This document shows, one piece after another, positions 28,256 to 36,467 of a stretch of DNA of 47,830 nucleotides. The stretch spans positions 1-47,830 of the forward strand of contig CAILCI010000074.1 of assembly GCA_903832625.1 (NCBI GenBank). Reading direction: 5' to 3'. Source of the DNA: an uncultured Burkholderiales bacterium (lineage in GTDB: Bacteria > Pseudomonadota > Gammaproteobacteria > Burkholderiales > Burkholderiaceae_C). A program made the translations under genes and the position numbers. The notes under the pieces are model-generated. The model made no database searches, was not told the origin of the DNA, and saw only the letters and a program-made list of their open reading frames with translations. How positions within the stretch are numbered: position 1 is the stretch's first letter; every line of letters begins with the position of its first letter.

Positions 28256-28954
28256 ATGAACGCAAAAGACACCTTCGAGGGCACGCCCGTCTCCGTCAAA
28301 ATCCGCGAACGCTTGGCCGCTGCCCGCAAGCGCTTCCACTCCAACGACAACATTGCCGAGTTCATCCAACCCGGCGAGTTAGAAGCTTTGTTGGACGAAG
28401 TGGAAACCAAAATGAAAGGCGTGCTCGATAGCTTGGTCATCGACACCGAGCACGACCACAACACCGGCGACACTGCGCGGCGGGTTGCCAAAATGTATTT
28501 GCAAGAGGTGTTCAAAGGCCGCTATGTCAAAGCGCCGGCCATCACCGAATTCCCCAATGCCGAGCATCTCAATGAGTTGATGATCGTCGGCCCCATCACC
28601 GTGCGCAGTGCTTGCAGCCACCACTTTTGCCCCGTCATCGGCAAAATTTGGATAGGCGTGCTGCCCAACGAACGCACCAACGTCATTGGCCTGTCCAAAT
28701 ACGCGCGCTTGGCCGAATGGGTCATGGGTCGCCCGCAAATCCAAGAAGAAGCCGTGGTGCAACTGGCTGACCTCATCCAAGAAAAAACCCAGCCCGATGG
28801 CTTGGCCATCGTCATGGAAGCCAGTCATTTCTGCATGTCTTGGCGCGGCGTCAAAGACATGGACAGCAAGATGATCAACTCCGTCATGCGCGGTGCCTTC
28901 TTGAAAGACCCCAACTTGCGCCGTGAATTTTTGTCCCTCATTCCCAAAGGTTGA
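28256..28954 (+). CDS. folE: GTP cyclohydrolase I
   Basis: Converts GTP to 7,8-dihydroneopterin triphosphate, the first step of tetrahydrofolate and pterin synthesis. The protein has 232 residues with a roughly 30-residue N-terminal extension. Zinc ligands are Cys120 and His123 (SACSHHFCPV) and Cys193 (ASHFCMSWRGVKD), with HDHNTGDTARRVAKMY for the pterin/GTP site. The active-site wording differs from E. coli FolE (SACSHHFCP instead of STCEHHF), as in a betaproteobacterial subgroup. ATG 28256 was chosen over an upstream in-frame start because MNAKDTFEGTPVS fits the family. A BLUF photoreceptor gene follows after four bases, so the two are almost certainly co-transcribed. Confidence 0.93.
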   Translation: MNAKDTFEGTPVSVKIRERLAAARKRFHSNDNIAEFIQPGELEALLDEVETKMKGVLDSLVIDTEHDHNTGDTARRVAKMYLQEVFKGRYVKAPAITEFPNAEHLNELMIVGPITVRSACSHHFCPVIGKIWIGVLPNERTNVIGLSKYARLAEWVMGRPQIQEEAVVQLADLIQEKTQPDGLAIVMEASHFCMSWRGVKDMDSKMINSVMRGAFLKDPNLRREFLSLIPKG

Positions 28955-28958
28955 TGCC

Positions 28959-29384
28959 ATGCTCGTTCGTCTGTTGTATGTGAGCCGTTCCGTCAAACCC
29001 GAAACGCCTGAGCAAACCGAGGCCATCCTCAATAGCTCACGCGAGCACAACATTGGCAACGGCATCACCGGTGTGCTGTGCTTTGGCGGCGGCATTTATT
29101 TGCAAGCCATCGAGGGCGGGCGCAACCAAGTCAATGCGCTCTACAGCCACATCGTCAAAGACCCGCGTCACAAAGACGTGGTCATCTTGGACTACCAAGA
29201 AATCTCCGAGCGCCGCTTTGGCGGCTGGACTATGGGACATGTGCGTTTGGACAAACTCAATCCGTCCATCGTGCTGAAATACTCCGAAACACCGGTGCTC
29301 GACCCCTATTCGGTCTCTGGCCAAGTCTCTTTCGCCTTGCTCGAAGAGCTGATGGCCACAGCGTCCATCATTGGCCGCGCTTAA
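28959..29384 (+). CDS. BLUF domain blue-light sensor, stand-alone
   Basis: A 141-residue protein that is nearly all BLUF domain, a flavin-binding blue-light receptor. The photocycle residues are present: Tyr7 (LLYVSRS), Asn31 for flavin contact, Gln49 (YLQAIEGG), Trp90 and Met92 (RFGGWTMGH), matching Tyr21, Asn45, Gln63, Trp104 and Met106 of AppA. The typical blocks GITGVLCF, VNALYSHIVKDPRHKDV and ISERRF are clear. No output domain is attached; the last 45 residues could form the capping helices and a partner surface. The start lies four bases after folE, which makes folE-BLUF one operon. Light control of a nearby enzyme, perhaps FolE itself, is an inference. Confidence 0.93.
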   Translation: MLVRLLYVSRSVKPETPEQTEAILNSSREHNIGNGITGVLCFGGGIYLQAIEGGRNQVNALYSHIVKDPRHKDVVILDYQEISERRFGGWTMGHVRLDKLNPSIVLKYSETPVLDPYSVSGQVSFALLEELMATASIIGRA

Positions 29385-29430
29385 CGACGCATCGCTTGCG
29401 TGAGCACCACAGCACATGCTTGGGGCTGAC

Positions 29431-30270
29431 ATGACGCAAGCCTTTTTGGTCGGCTGCGATTTCAGCAGCAGCCCCAGCAAACGCAAACCCATCGTCGTCG
29501 CCATAGGCGCGTCGCAAGCGGGGCGGGTTCAGCTCAAGCAATTGCTGCGTTTTGACACGCTGTCTGGCTTTGCCGATTGGTTGAGCCAACCGCAGGCTTG
29601 GGTCGGCGGCTTTGACCTGCCCTTTGGCTTGCCACGGGAGTTGGTGCAGCACTTGGGCTGGCCCAACGATTGGCTGGCCTGTATGCGCCACTTCTGTGCC
29701 TTGAGCCGCCCTGACATTCGCCAAACTTTCAAAGCCTTTTGCGATGCGCGGCCTGTGGGCGGCAAATTTGCCCATCGCGCCACCGACGGACCTGCGGGAT
29801 CAAGCCCTTCCATGAAGTGGGTCAACCCGCCCGTGGCTTATATGCTGCATGCGGGCTTGCCCTTGTTGCTCGATGCAGGTGTGAACTTACCGCGTTTGCA
29901 TGTGCCCTGCGCTGAGCAAGACACTGTGCAGCGCGTGGCGCTTGAGGCTTATCCGGGCTTGCTGGCGCGCGAGCTGATTGGCAACACCAGCTACAAAAGC
30001 GACGACAAAGCCAAACAGACACCTGAGCGGCTCATCGCCCGCAAGCAGCTTCTGCAAGCCTTGGAATTGGGGCAGACACGGCTCCATATGCGTCTCAAAC
30101 TTACCCATGCGCAGCACGATACTTTGGTGGATGATGCCAGCGGTGACAGCTTAGACGCCGTGTTGTGCATGGTGCAAGCCGCTTGGGCTCTGGCGCGGTA
30201 TGAAGCAGGGGATGCGCACTACGGATTACCCGCCTGTGATCCACTCGAAGGTTGGATTGTGACTGCTTGA
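29431..30270 (+). CDS. DUF429 family protein
   Basis: A 279-residue protein resembling the DUF429 family, which has a ribonuclease-H-like fold related to predicted nucleases. Visible pieces are the N-terminal LVGCDFSSSPSKRKPIVV with the first acidic residue of a possible metal site, VGGFDLPFGLPRELV near residue 62, RVALEAYPGLLARELIG near 175, and the late acidic LVDDASGDSLDAVLCMVQAAWA, which could supply further metal ligands. No experimental function is known to me. An ATG at 29416 would add five residues; I chose 29431 (MTQAFLVGCD). It starts 46 bases after the BLUF gene and is followed by an AT-rich gap. Confidence 0.75.
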   Translation: MTQAFLVGCDFSSSPSKRKPIVVAIGASQAGRVQLKQLLRFDTLSGFADWLSQPQAWVGGFDLPFGLPRELVQHLGWPNDWLACMRHFCALSRPDIRQTFKAFCDARPVGGKFAHRATDGPAGSSPSMKWVNPPVAYMLHAGLPLLLDAGVNLPRLHVPCAEQDTVQRVALEAYPGLLARELIGNTSYKSDDKAKQTPERLIARKQLLQALELGQTRLHMRLKLTHAQHDTLVDDASGDSLDAVLCMVQAAWALARYEAGDAHYGLPACDPLEGWIVTA

Positions 30271-30508
30271 ATTCAGGCTGAGTTTCGAGTACAAACTATC
30301 AATCGCTGGAATCAATTGATTGAGGTGAATAAACATTAGATTCTGCTGGCTCAGAAGTTATGAAACTTTTAATACTAATAAGAAATTAAAAATTTAAAGT
30401 AATTTATATAAAAAGTTTTCAAATATCTAATAAGATATTAGAGAAACTTTTTCTTGTAATTTGTAGTCGAGTTTTAATCAAGCCCTGAATCTCACTTCCA
30501 TCGCAGCA
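30271..30508. promoter_or_regulatory. AT-rich leader with palindromes upstream of marR
   Basis: This 238-base gap is far richer in A and T than its surroundings, with runs such as AATTTATATAAAAAG. Two palindromes stand out: ATCAATTGAT (30311-30320, perfect) and TCTAAT-AAGAT-ATTAGA (30426-30442). MarR proteins usually bind palindromes of 16-20 bases near their own promoter, so the second, about 65 bases before the marR ATG, is the better operator candidate. No -35/-10 pair can be singled out in so AT-rich a context. Confidence 0.4.
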
Positions 30509-31048
30509 ATGTCAGTCTCCACGCCAACCCCAGCCCTTGACTCGATCGATGAGTTACTTTTATTTCGACTGACGCTACTCTCCGCACAAGCAAGTGCCTT
30601 GGTGGTGCGATTGTGTGAAGGGCAGTTTGGCATCACCCGACGCGAGTGGCGAGTCCTAGGTTTGTTGCATGGAAACGACGGAATGACGCCCTCAGCATTG
30701 GCCGACCATGTGCAGCTCGACCGCGCACGTACTTCGCGAGCCATTGGCTCATTGGTCAAAAAACGCCTCATCGTGCGCGAGATCAACCAGTCAGACCGCC
30801 GAGGTGCCAACCTTCTGCTCACGCCCTCTGGCCGGCAGCTCTACCAAGATTTGATGCCGCATGTCAAAGACATCAACCGTCGCATTTTGAGCGTATTGAA
30901 TCAAGACGAAATGCAGCAGCTGGAGGCTTGGATACAAAAACTCTACGAGAGCACGCAAGAGCTCAACATTGAGCTGTCGCCCAATTTTCTTAAAACCTAC
31001 CAAATGCACGGCGGACGTGATGTCACGCCAAGATCGGTGTTGGATTGA
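30509..31048 (+). CDS. MarR-family transcriptional regulator
   Basis: A 179-residue winged-helix regulator. The fold is clear: helical N-terminus (LDSIDELLLFRLTLLSAQAS), then the HTH at about 50-85 (FGITRREWRVLGLLHGNDGMTPSALADHV), recognition helix QLDRARTSRAIGSLVKKRLI, and the wing with the family motif DRRGANLLLTPSG at about 97-109. The C-terminal dimerisation helices follow. The ligand and targets are unknown. An AT-rich leader with palindromes lies upstream, consistent with self-control. No enzyme or transporter gene stands next to it: DUF429 is upstream and the convergent moeB directly abuts it, so its target may be elsewhere or the gene may be an acquisition. Confidence 0.9.
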   Translation: MSVSTPTPALDSIDELLLFRLTLLSAQASALVVRLCEGQFGITRREWRVLGLLHGNDGMTPSALADHVQLDRARTSRAIGSLVKKRLIVREINQSDRRGANLLLTPSGRQLYQDLMPHVKDINRRILSVLNQDEMQQLEAWIQKLYESTQELNIELSPNFLKTYQMHGGRDVTPRSVLD

Positions 31049-31807
31049 TCACGTGGCGTGATGATTGCCACACACGGGGCAATCGTGCTGACGGCGCACG
31101 CCAATCTCGCTCCAAGCTAAGTTGCGCGCATCGAGCATTTGAAGTTTGCCCACAAACTCAGATTTCATGCCGCTCAAAATCTTGACGGCCTCTAGCGCTT
31201 GCAAACTGCCAATGACACCGACCAAAGGCGCTAACACACCCATCGTGGCGCAACGAATCTCGGGCGGTGGTGTATCAGGTGCAAACACGCAGGCATAGCA
31301 AGGTGAATCAGGGTCACGCGAGTCATAAACTGCCAATTGCCCATCCATGCGGATGGCCGCACCCGACACCAAAGGCACTTTGTGTTTGACGCAAGCCGCA
31401 TTGATGGCCTGGCGGGTTTCGAAGTTATCGCAACAGTCCAACACCACCTGAGCCGTTGGTACCAAAATGTCTAAGGCCGCAGCATCCAAGCGTTGCGCAA
31501 GAGCGCTCACTTGGACCTCTGGGTTGAGTGCGTGCAGTGACTGCTTCGCCGACTCGACCTTGGCGTGTCCCACGCGTGCTGTGGTGTGGGCAATTTGACG
31601 CTGCAAATTGGTCAAGTCCACCACGTCATCGTCAACCAAGGTGATGTGTCCGACCCCGGAAGCAGCCAAATACATGGCCGCTGGTGAGCCTAAACCGCCA
31701 GCGCCCACAATGAGTGCGTGACTTTGGCAGAGCTGCTGCTGTCCCTCAATGCCCAACTCGTCCAGCAAGATGTGGCGCGAGTAGCGCAGCAATTGCTCAT
31801 CGTTCAC
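31049..31807 (-). CDS. moeB: ThiF/MoeB/HesA-type adenylyltransferase
   Basis: E1-like enzyme that adenylates the C-terminal glycine of a ubiquitin-like sulfur carrier (MoaD for molybdopterin, or ThiS for thiamine). The protein has 252 residues. The nucleotide-binding VGAGGLGSPA is at 34-43, followed by DDDVVDLTNLQRQ and VLDCCDNFETR. Two CxxC pairs for structural zinc are present (SPCYAC and CPVCG near the end). Sequence alone does not settle MoeB versus ThiF; the position downstream of ctpA is the common betaproteobacterial arrangement annotated moeB. It starts 11 bases after ctpA and ends flush against marR on the other strand (stop codons adjacent at 31048/31049). Confidence 0.9.
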   Translation of the reverse strand: MNDEQLLRYSRHILLDELGIEGQQQLCQSHALIVGAGGLGSPAAMYLAASGVGHITLVDDDVVDLTNLQRQIAHTTARVGHAKVESAKQSLHALNPEVQVSALAQRLDAAALDILVPTAQVVLDCCDNFETRQAINAACVKHKVPLVSGAAIRMDGQLAVYDSRDPDSPCYACVFAPDTPPPEIRCATMGVLAPLVGVIGSLQALEAVKILSGMKSEFVGKLQMLDARNLAWSEIGVRRQHDCPVCGNHHAT

Positions 31808-31818
31808 GGCGTGTTCAC

Positions 31819-33276
31819 TCAGTTGTCTTTGGGCGGCTCGGGTGGGCGTTCGGTTTGAGTTTTGCTCACCAGAACGGCTTGTCCTTTGAGTTTGTTGAGC
31901 GCTTGCTTGAGTTGGAAGTCTTCGTTGCTGCCAAACTCTGGAATCTTGCGATCACTGTTGGGCTTTTTGGCGTCTTCTTCCAGCTTTTTGATGGCTTCGT
32001 CGCGGGCTTTTTCGCGCTCTTTGGTTTTGGCTTTGTCTTCAGCGTCTTGACCGCTCAAGAGGTGTTTGTCCAAGTCGGCTTCGCGCATGCGCAAGACGGC
32101 AAATGGGCTGCCTTCGGCGGTTTCGTCCACCAACACATCGGGCACGATGCCTTTGGCTTGGATGGAGCGGCCGCTGGGCGTGTAGTAACGCGCAGTGGTG
32201 ATTTTCAAAGCTGTATCAGGGCCGAGTTGGCGCACGGTTTGCACCGAGCCTTTGCCAAAAGTTTGGCTGCCCATGATGGTGGCGCGTTTGTGGTCTTGTA
32301 GGGCACCCGAAACAATCTCGCTGGCCGAGGCTGAGCCTTCGTTGACCAAGACGATCAGGGGCACCGTTCTGAAGATGCCGCGCGTGGTTTGGTGCAATTT
32401 GGCAATCGGGTCGTTGCTGCTGCTGCGGCGGTAGAACTCGGGCTGGGTTTTGTAGACAAACTTGCTCTCAGCCAATTGACCGTTGGTGGACACAACCGCC
32501 ACGTTTTCAGGCAAAAAGACGGCAGAAATGGCGACCGCTGCATCGAGCAAACCGCCCGGATCATTGCGCAAATCGAGCACCAAGCCTTTGATCTTGGGAT
32601 CTTCTTTGTAAATGTCTTCAAGCTTTTGAACGAAGTCGTCTACCGAGCGTTCTTGGAATTGGCTCAGGCGAATCCAGCCGTAGCCGGGCTCGATGACCTT
32701 GCCTTTGACGCTTTGCGTCTTGATTTCTTCACGAACGATGGTGACTGGGAAAGTGCGGTTTTCATCTTTGCGAAAGATGGTCAGCAAGACTTTGGTGCCG
32801 GGCTCGCCACGCATACGTTTGACGGCATCGTTGAGCGAGAGGCCTTTGACTGCGGTGTCATCAATTTTTGTGATCAAGTCGCCTGACTTCATACCAGCGC
32901 GAAACGCGGGTGAGCCTTCGATGGGCGAGACCACTTTGACCAAACCGTCTTCCTGTGTGATTTCAATGCCCACGCCCACAAAACGACCCGTCGTGCCTTC
33001 ACGGAACTCTTTGAAGGTTTTTTTATCGTAGTACTGTGAATGCGGGTCAAGACTGGCCACCATGCCCATGATGGCGTCGTTGATGAGTTTTTTCTCGTCG
33101 ACGGGCTCAACATAGTCACTTTTGACCATGCTGAAAACGGCGGCAAGCTGTTGCAGCTCCTCCAGCGGCAGCGGCGACATGTTGGAGCGCGCTGTGGTTT
33201 GAATGGAGACCGTGGTTAGAACGCCGGTGAGTGCGCCTAAGGAAATCCAGCCTGCGATCTTGAGTTTTTGCCCCAT
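31819..33276 (-). CDS. ctpA: C-terminal processing peptidase, S41 family
   Basis: Periplasmic serine-lysine protease that trims proteins from the C-terminal side. The protein has 485 residues from the ATG at 33276 (MGQKLKIAGWISL), with an N-terminal membrane anchor or signal at about 7-27. A PDZ domain lies at about 95-165 (VGVGIEITQEDGLVKVVSPIEGSPA). The S41 domain has LVLDLRNDPGG near 232-242, the nucleophile region NEGSASASE (Ser317 by spacing) and Lys342 (SQTFGKGSV), 25 residues apart as in Prc. A charged Lys/Glu-rich C-terminal tail and a Pro-rich end follow. It sits between gpmA and moeB in one reverse operon; an inverted repeat lies in the 75-base gap after gpmA. Confidence 0.95.
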   Translation of the reverse strand: MGQKLKIAGWISLGALTGVLTTVSIQTTARSNMSPLPLEELQQLAAVFSMVKSDYVEPVDEKKLINDAIMGMVASLDPHSQYYDKKTFKEFREGTTGRFVGVGIEITQEDGLVKVVSPIEGSPAFRAGMKSGDLITKIDDTAVKGLSLNDAVKRMRGEPGTKVLLTIFRKDENRTFPVTIVREEIKTQSVKGKVIEPGYGWIRLSQFQERSVDDFVQKLEDIYKEDPKIKGLVLDLRNDPGGLLDAAVAISAVFLPENVAVVSTNGQLAESKFVYKTQPEFYRRSSSNDPIAKLHQTTRGIFRTVPLIVLVNEGSASASEIVSGALQDHKRATIMGSQTFGKGSVQTVRQLGPDTALKITTARYYTPSGRSIQAKGIVPDVLVDETAEGSPFAVLRMREADLDKHLLSGQDAEDKAKTKEREKARDEAIKKLEEDAKKPNSDRKIPEFGSNEDFQLKQALNKLKGQAVLVSKTQTERPPEPPKDN

Positions 33277-33351
33277 GATGACCTTGCAAATTTTTGTAAT
33301 CAGAATCTTCTCAATATACAACGCAAATTGATGCAGCGTTGTAAAGTGGTT

Positions 33352-34092
33352 TTATGCTTTTCCTTGAGCCGCAACTGCCGCAGCCGCTTGGGCGGCAGCT
33401 TGCGCGTCGCCCAAGTAGTAGTGGCGAATGGGCTTGAGGTTGGCGTCGAGCTCGTACACGAGTGGAATTCCGTTCGGAATGTTCACGCCAACTATTTCGT
33501 CATCTGAAATATCATCCAAATATTTGACCAACGCACGGATGGAATTGCCATGTGCGGCGACGACAAGCCGTTTACCAGCTTTGATCGCTGGGGCCATCGA
33601 TTCATTCCAAAAAGGAATCACGCGCGCCACGGTGTCTTTGAGGCATTCGGTCAGCGGAACATCTTGCGGATTGCGGGCGTAGCGGATGTCAGTGCGCTCA
33701 CAGCGCGGGTCGGTGGCTTCAAGTGCAGGCGGGGGCGTGTCATAGCTGCGTCGCCAAACCAAGACTTGCTCGTCGCCGAATTGTTTGGCCATGTCGGCTT
33801 TGTTGAGACCTTGCAGTGAACCGTAGTGGCGTTCATTGAGTCGCCATGTCTTGAGTATGGGCAACCAAGTGCGATCCATTTCATCCAGCGTCAGCCACAG
33901 GGTTCGGATGGCGCGTTTTAAGACGCTGGTGTAGGCCACGTCGAACTCAAAACCCTCGGCCTTGAGCAATCGTCCCGCATTTTGGGCTTGCGCTACGCCG
34001 GTGGGGGTGAGGTCAACATCGGTCCAGCCGGTGAAGCGGTTTTCAAGATTCCAAGTGGATTCGCCGTGGCGAATTAATACGAGCTTGTACAT
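33352..34092 (-). CDS. gpmA: 2,3-bisphosphoglycerate-dependent phosphoglycerate mutase
   Basis: Interconverts 3- and 2-phosphoglycerate in glycolysis and gluconeogenesis, using a phosphohistidine. The protein has 246 residues from the ATG at 34092; upstream in-frame sequence lacks family similarity. The active-site RHGES includes His9 ([10 protein letters not shown]), with [13 protein letters not shown], the ERHYGSLQG loop containing the catalytic glutamate, RRSYDTPPP, and the second histidine in [10 protein letters not shown]. The C-terminal tail is Ala-rich. It is the first gene of gpmA-ctpA-moeB and is divergent from the rhodanese gene over 104 bases. Confidence 0.97.
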   Translation of the reverse strand: MYKLVLIRHGESTWNLENRFTGWTDVDLTPTGVAQAQNAGRLLKAEGFEFDVAYTSVLKRAIRTLWLTLDEMDRTWLPILKTWRLNERHYGSLQGLNKADMAKQFGDEQVLVWRRSYDTPPPALEATDPRCERTDIRYARNPQDVPLTECLKDTVARVIPFWNESMAPAIKAGKRLVVAAHGNSIRALVKYLDDISDDEIVGVNIPNGIPLVYELDANLKPIRHYYLGDAQAAAQAAAAVAAQGKA

Positions 34093-34143
34093 GGTGTGGT
34101 TTGATTCAGCAATCAGTGTCAAATAGGTTTAGGCGAGTGATTT

Positions 34144-34149
34144 TAGAAT
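34144..34149 (+). promoter_or_regulatory. Candidate -10 box for rhodanese-grxC
   Basis: TAGAAT in the context TTTTAGAATGACGGGC lies 47 bases before the GTG start of the rhodanese gene. This form of -10 is frequent in the Burkholderiales, but no acceptable -35 is seen at 16-18 bases upstream, so support is weak. Confidence 0.3.
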
Positions 34150-34196
34150 GACGGGCTTTCTCAAAATTTTCAACTCACCCTGAACTGGACTTATCC

Positions 34197-34604
34197 GTGA
34201 AATTCATTATCGACAATTGGATGTTGCTGGCCATCGCACTTAGCAGCGGCGCTTTGCTCATGTGGCCTGTGATTCAAGGCGCAACAGGCACGGGGATGCT
34301 GCCTGCGCAACTCGTGCAATCGATGAACCGCGATAAAGCCTTGGTGATCGATGTATGCGAACCCGAAGAGTTCGCGCAAGGCCATGTGGTCAATGCCATC
34401 AACGTGCCGCTGGCGCAATTGCAAACCCGCTTGAGCGTGGTGGCCAAAAACAAATCTCAGCCTGTGGTGTTTGTTTGTGCTGCAGGTAAGCGCTCACAAA
34501 CAGCTTTGGCAGAGGCCAAAAAACTGGGTTATGAGCAGGTCAATTCTTTGCAAGGCGGACTCAAAGCTTGGAAAGAGGCTAATCTTCCAGTTTCTAAAGC
34601 CTAA
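34197..34604 (+). CDS. Membrane-anchored rhodanese-like protein
   Basis: A 135-residue protein with a hydrophobic N-terminal helix at about 8-24 (WMLLAIALSSGALLMWPV) and one rhodanese domain. The active-site loop VCAAGKRS contains Cys94, able to carry a persulfide, and IDVCEPEEFAQGHVVNAINVP is the typical first half. The start is GTG at 34197. Family members transfer or sense sulfane sulfur; the acceptor is unknown. It precedes grxC (21-base gap) and then secB-gpsA, an order conserved in betaproteobacteria and resembling E. coli yibN-grxC-secB-gpsA. Confidence 0.9.
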   Translation: MKFIIDNWMLLAIALSSGALLMWPVIQGATGTGMLPAQLVQSMNRDKALVIDVCEPEEFAQGHVVNAINVPLAQLQTRLSVVAKNKSQPVVFVCAAGKRSQTALAEAKKLGYEQVNSLQGGLKAWKEANLPVSKA

Positions 34605-34625
34605 GTTGCAACCAAGGAGTCAGCC

Positions 34626-34883
34626 ATGCAAGCCGTCAAGATGTACACCACCGCCGTTTGTCCTTTTTGCATCAGGGCCAAGCAAATTTTGAAGTCCAAA
34701 GGCGTGAGTGAAATTGAAGAAGTGCGCATTGATGCGCTGCCCGAACAGCGCGATCACATGATGAAAATCACGGGTCGGCGCACTGTGCCGCAAATCTTCA
34801 TTGGCGACACGCACGTGGGCGGCTGCGACGACTTGATCGCGCTCGACAGCCGAGGCGAATTGATGCCGCTTTTGAATGCATGA
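34626..34883 (+). CDS. grxC: Glutaredoxin 3
   Basis: Small dithiol glutaredoxin that reduces disulfides and glutathione-mixed disulfides in the cytosol. The protein has 85 residues, the normal size. The active site is Cys12-Pro-Phe-Cys15 (TTAVCPFCIRAK), with the cis-proline TVPQIFIGDTHVGGCDD segment near residue 58. AAGGAG at 34613-34618 is a good ribosome binding site for the ATG at 34626. It lies between the rhodanese gene and secB; a hairpin terminator follows the stop by about 37 bases. Confidence 0.96.
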   Translation: MQAVKMYTTAVCPFCIRAKQILKSKGVSEIEEVRIDALPEQRDHMMKITGRRTVPQIFIGDTHVGGCDDLIALDSRGELMPLLNA

Positions 34884-34919
34884 GCCTCAAGCTGACATAA
34901 TAAGTATTCTTGTTTCCTT

Positions 34920-34950
34920 GCCCGTTTGGAAATCAGCCAAGCGGGCTTTT
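34920..34950 (+). terminator. Hairpin terminator between grxC and secB
   Basis: GCCCGTTTGG (34920-34929) pairs with CCAAGCGGGC (34937-34946) around AAATCAG, a ten-base stem with one G-T wobble, followed by TTTTATTT. It should end the rhodanese-grxC transcript. It may allow some read-through into secB, whose start is only 24 bases further on, so secB may be controlled by attenuation or depend on read-through. Confidence 0.75.
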
Positions 34951-34973
34951 ATTTGCAGAAAGAAATTAACGTC

Positions 34974-35456
34974 ATGGCGACCTCCTCTGAAAACAATACC
35001 CCTATTCAAACTGCAGACCAAGCCAATGCGCCTGTGTTTCAGATTCAGCGTATTTATTTGAAAGACATGTCGCTGGAGCAACCCAATTCGCCAGCTATTT
35101 TGACCGCGCAAGAGCAACCGGCCTTGGACATTCAATTGGCCGTGGGCATTGAGCAAGTGGTTGAAGGCATCACCGAAGTGACCGTGACCGCGACCGTGAC
35201 CACCAAAATTCAAGACAAAGTGGTGTTCTTGGTAGAGGCCAAACAAGCTGGCATTTTCGAAATCCGCAACTTGCCCGAAGACCAAACCGGTCCCGTCATG
35301 GGCATTGCTTGCCCACAAATCATCTACCCCTACTTGCGCGGCAATGTGGCCGATGTCATCCAACGCGCTGGCTTTCCGCCTGTGCATTTGGCTGAAATCA
35401 ACTTCCAAGCCATGTACGAACAACAAGTGCAGCAAGCACAAAGCACCACGCAGTAA
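34974..35456 (+). CDS. secB: Protein-export chaperone SecB
   Basis: Tetrameric cytosolic chaperone that holds pre-proteins unfolded and hands them to SecA. From the ATG at 34974 the protein has 160 residues. The family pattern is [21 protein letters not shown], followed by [33 protein letters not shown], and [32 protein letters not shown], all SecB hallmarks. The stop overlaps the gpsA start by one base (TAATG). The upstream in-frame ATG at 34926 is rejected because it would lie in the terminator hairpin and lacks homology. Confidence 0.97.
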   Translation: MATSSENNTPIQTADQANAPVFQIQRIYLKDMSLEQPNSPAILTAQEQPALDIQLAVGIEQVVEGITEVTVTATVTTKIQDKVVFLVEAKQAGIFEIRNLPEDQTGPVMGIACPQIIYPYLRGNVADVIQRAGFPPVHLAEINFQAMYEQQVQQAQSTTQ

Positions 35457-36454
35457 TGCGCATCGCGGTTCTAGGCGCTGGCGCGTGGGGTACGGCGCTG
35501 GCTATTCATGCCGGAGCGCGCCACGAGGTCAGCCTGTGGGCGCGCGACCCACATCAAGCCCAAGCCATGCAGGCGGCCAGAGAAAACACCCGGTATTTGC
35601 CGGGCATCGCTTTCTCTGAGGGTTTGCAGGTCAGTTCACAAGCTTTGCGCGATTGCTTGCCCAACCAAGACGTGGTGGTGATTGGCTCGCCCATGAGAGC
35701 ATTGCGCGGCTTGCTCACCCACATTGCTCCGTTGGTCACAGACCAAGTGCCCGTGGCTTGGCTGTGCAAAGGCTTTGAAGCAGCACACGACGGCCAAGCC
35801 TGCTTGGCGCATGAAGTGCAAGCCAGCGTTGCGCCGCAAATGCGCGGCGCAGTACTGAGTGGCCCCAGCTTTGCGCAAGAGCTGGCATTGGGCAAACCGA
35901 CCGCCTTGGTGGCCGCCAGCGTCCATTCAGACGTGCAGAGCTTGTTGGTGCAAGCTCTGCACATGAACAGCTTGCGCGTCTACGCCAACGACGATGTGGT
36001 GGGCGTGGAAGTGGGCGGCGCGGTGAAAAACGTGTTGGCCATTGCCACAGGCCTATGCGATGGCTTGGACTTGGGGCTCAACGCCCGCGCTGCGCTCATC
36101 ACCCGAGGCTTGGCGGAAATTACCCGCTTGGGCGTGGCCTTAGGAGCCAAGGCTGAAACCTTCATGGGCTTGTCTGGCTTGGGCGACTTGGTGCTCACCG
36201 CCACGGGCGACTTGAGCCGTAACCGCAAAGTTGGGCTCGCCTTGGCACAAGGCCTGAGCCTGCAACAAGCCACTGACGCGCTCGGTCATGTGGCTGAAGG
36301 CGTCTACTGCGCCCGCACCGTGGTGCATCGCGCCCAAACCTTGGGTGTTGACATGCCCATCGCTCAAGCCGTGGTGGCTTTGTTGGATGGGCACATCAAT
36401 GCCCAGCAAACCGTGGGTATGTTGATGGGGCGGGGAGCCAAGTACGAGCGTTGA
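35456..36454 (+). CDS. gpsA: Glycerol-3-phosphate dehydrogenase [NAD(P)+]
   Basis: Reduces dihydroxyacetone phosphate to sn-glycerol 3-phosphate for phospholipid synthesis. The protein has 332 residues. The Rossmann motif [10 protein letters not shown] is at residues 6-15, followed by SLWARDP. Further blocks are [19 protein letters not shown], the catalytic lysine segment [18 protein letters not shown], and [23 protein letters not shown], all typical of GpsA. It is translationally linked to secB through TAATG. It converges on panC with a 13-base gap that shows no terminator. With clsB, the window contains two phospholipid-pathway genes, though far apart. Confidence 0.97.
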   Translation: MRIAVLGAGAWGTALAIHAGARHEVSLWARDPHQAQAMQAARENTRYLPGIAFSEGLQVSSQALRDCLPNQDVVVIGSPMRALRGLLTHIAPLVTDQVPVAWLCKGFEAAHDGQACLAHEVQASVAPQMRGAVLSGPSFAQELALGKPTALVAASVHSDVQSLLVQALHMNSLRVYANDDVVGVEVGGAVKNVLAIATGLCDGLDLGLNARAALITRGLAEITRLGVALGAKAETFMGLSGLGDLVLTATGDLSRNRKVGLALAQGLSLQQATDALGHVAEGVYCARTVVHRAQTLGVDMPIAQAVVALLDGHINAQQTVGMLMGRGAKYER

Positions 36455-36467
36455 TCTCGGCTGGCTA

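Noticed and set aside
33319-33343. Inverted repeat ACAACGC...GCGTTGT between gpmA and ctpA as terminator
   Set aside because: The seven-base stem has an 11-base loop and no T-run on the reverse strand; genes on both sides belong to one conserved operon.
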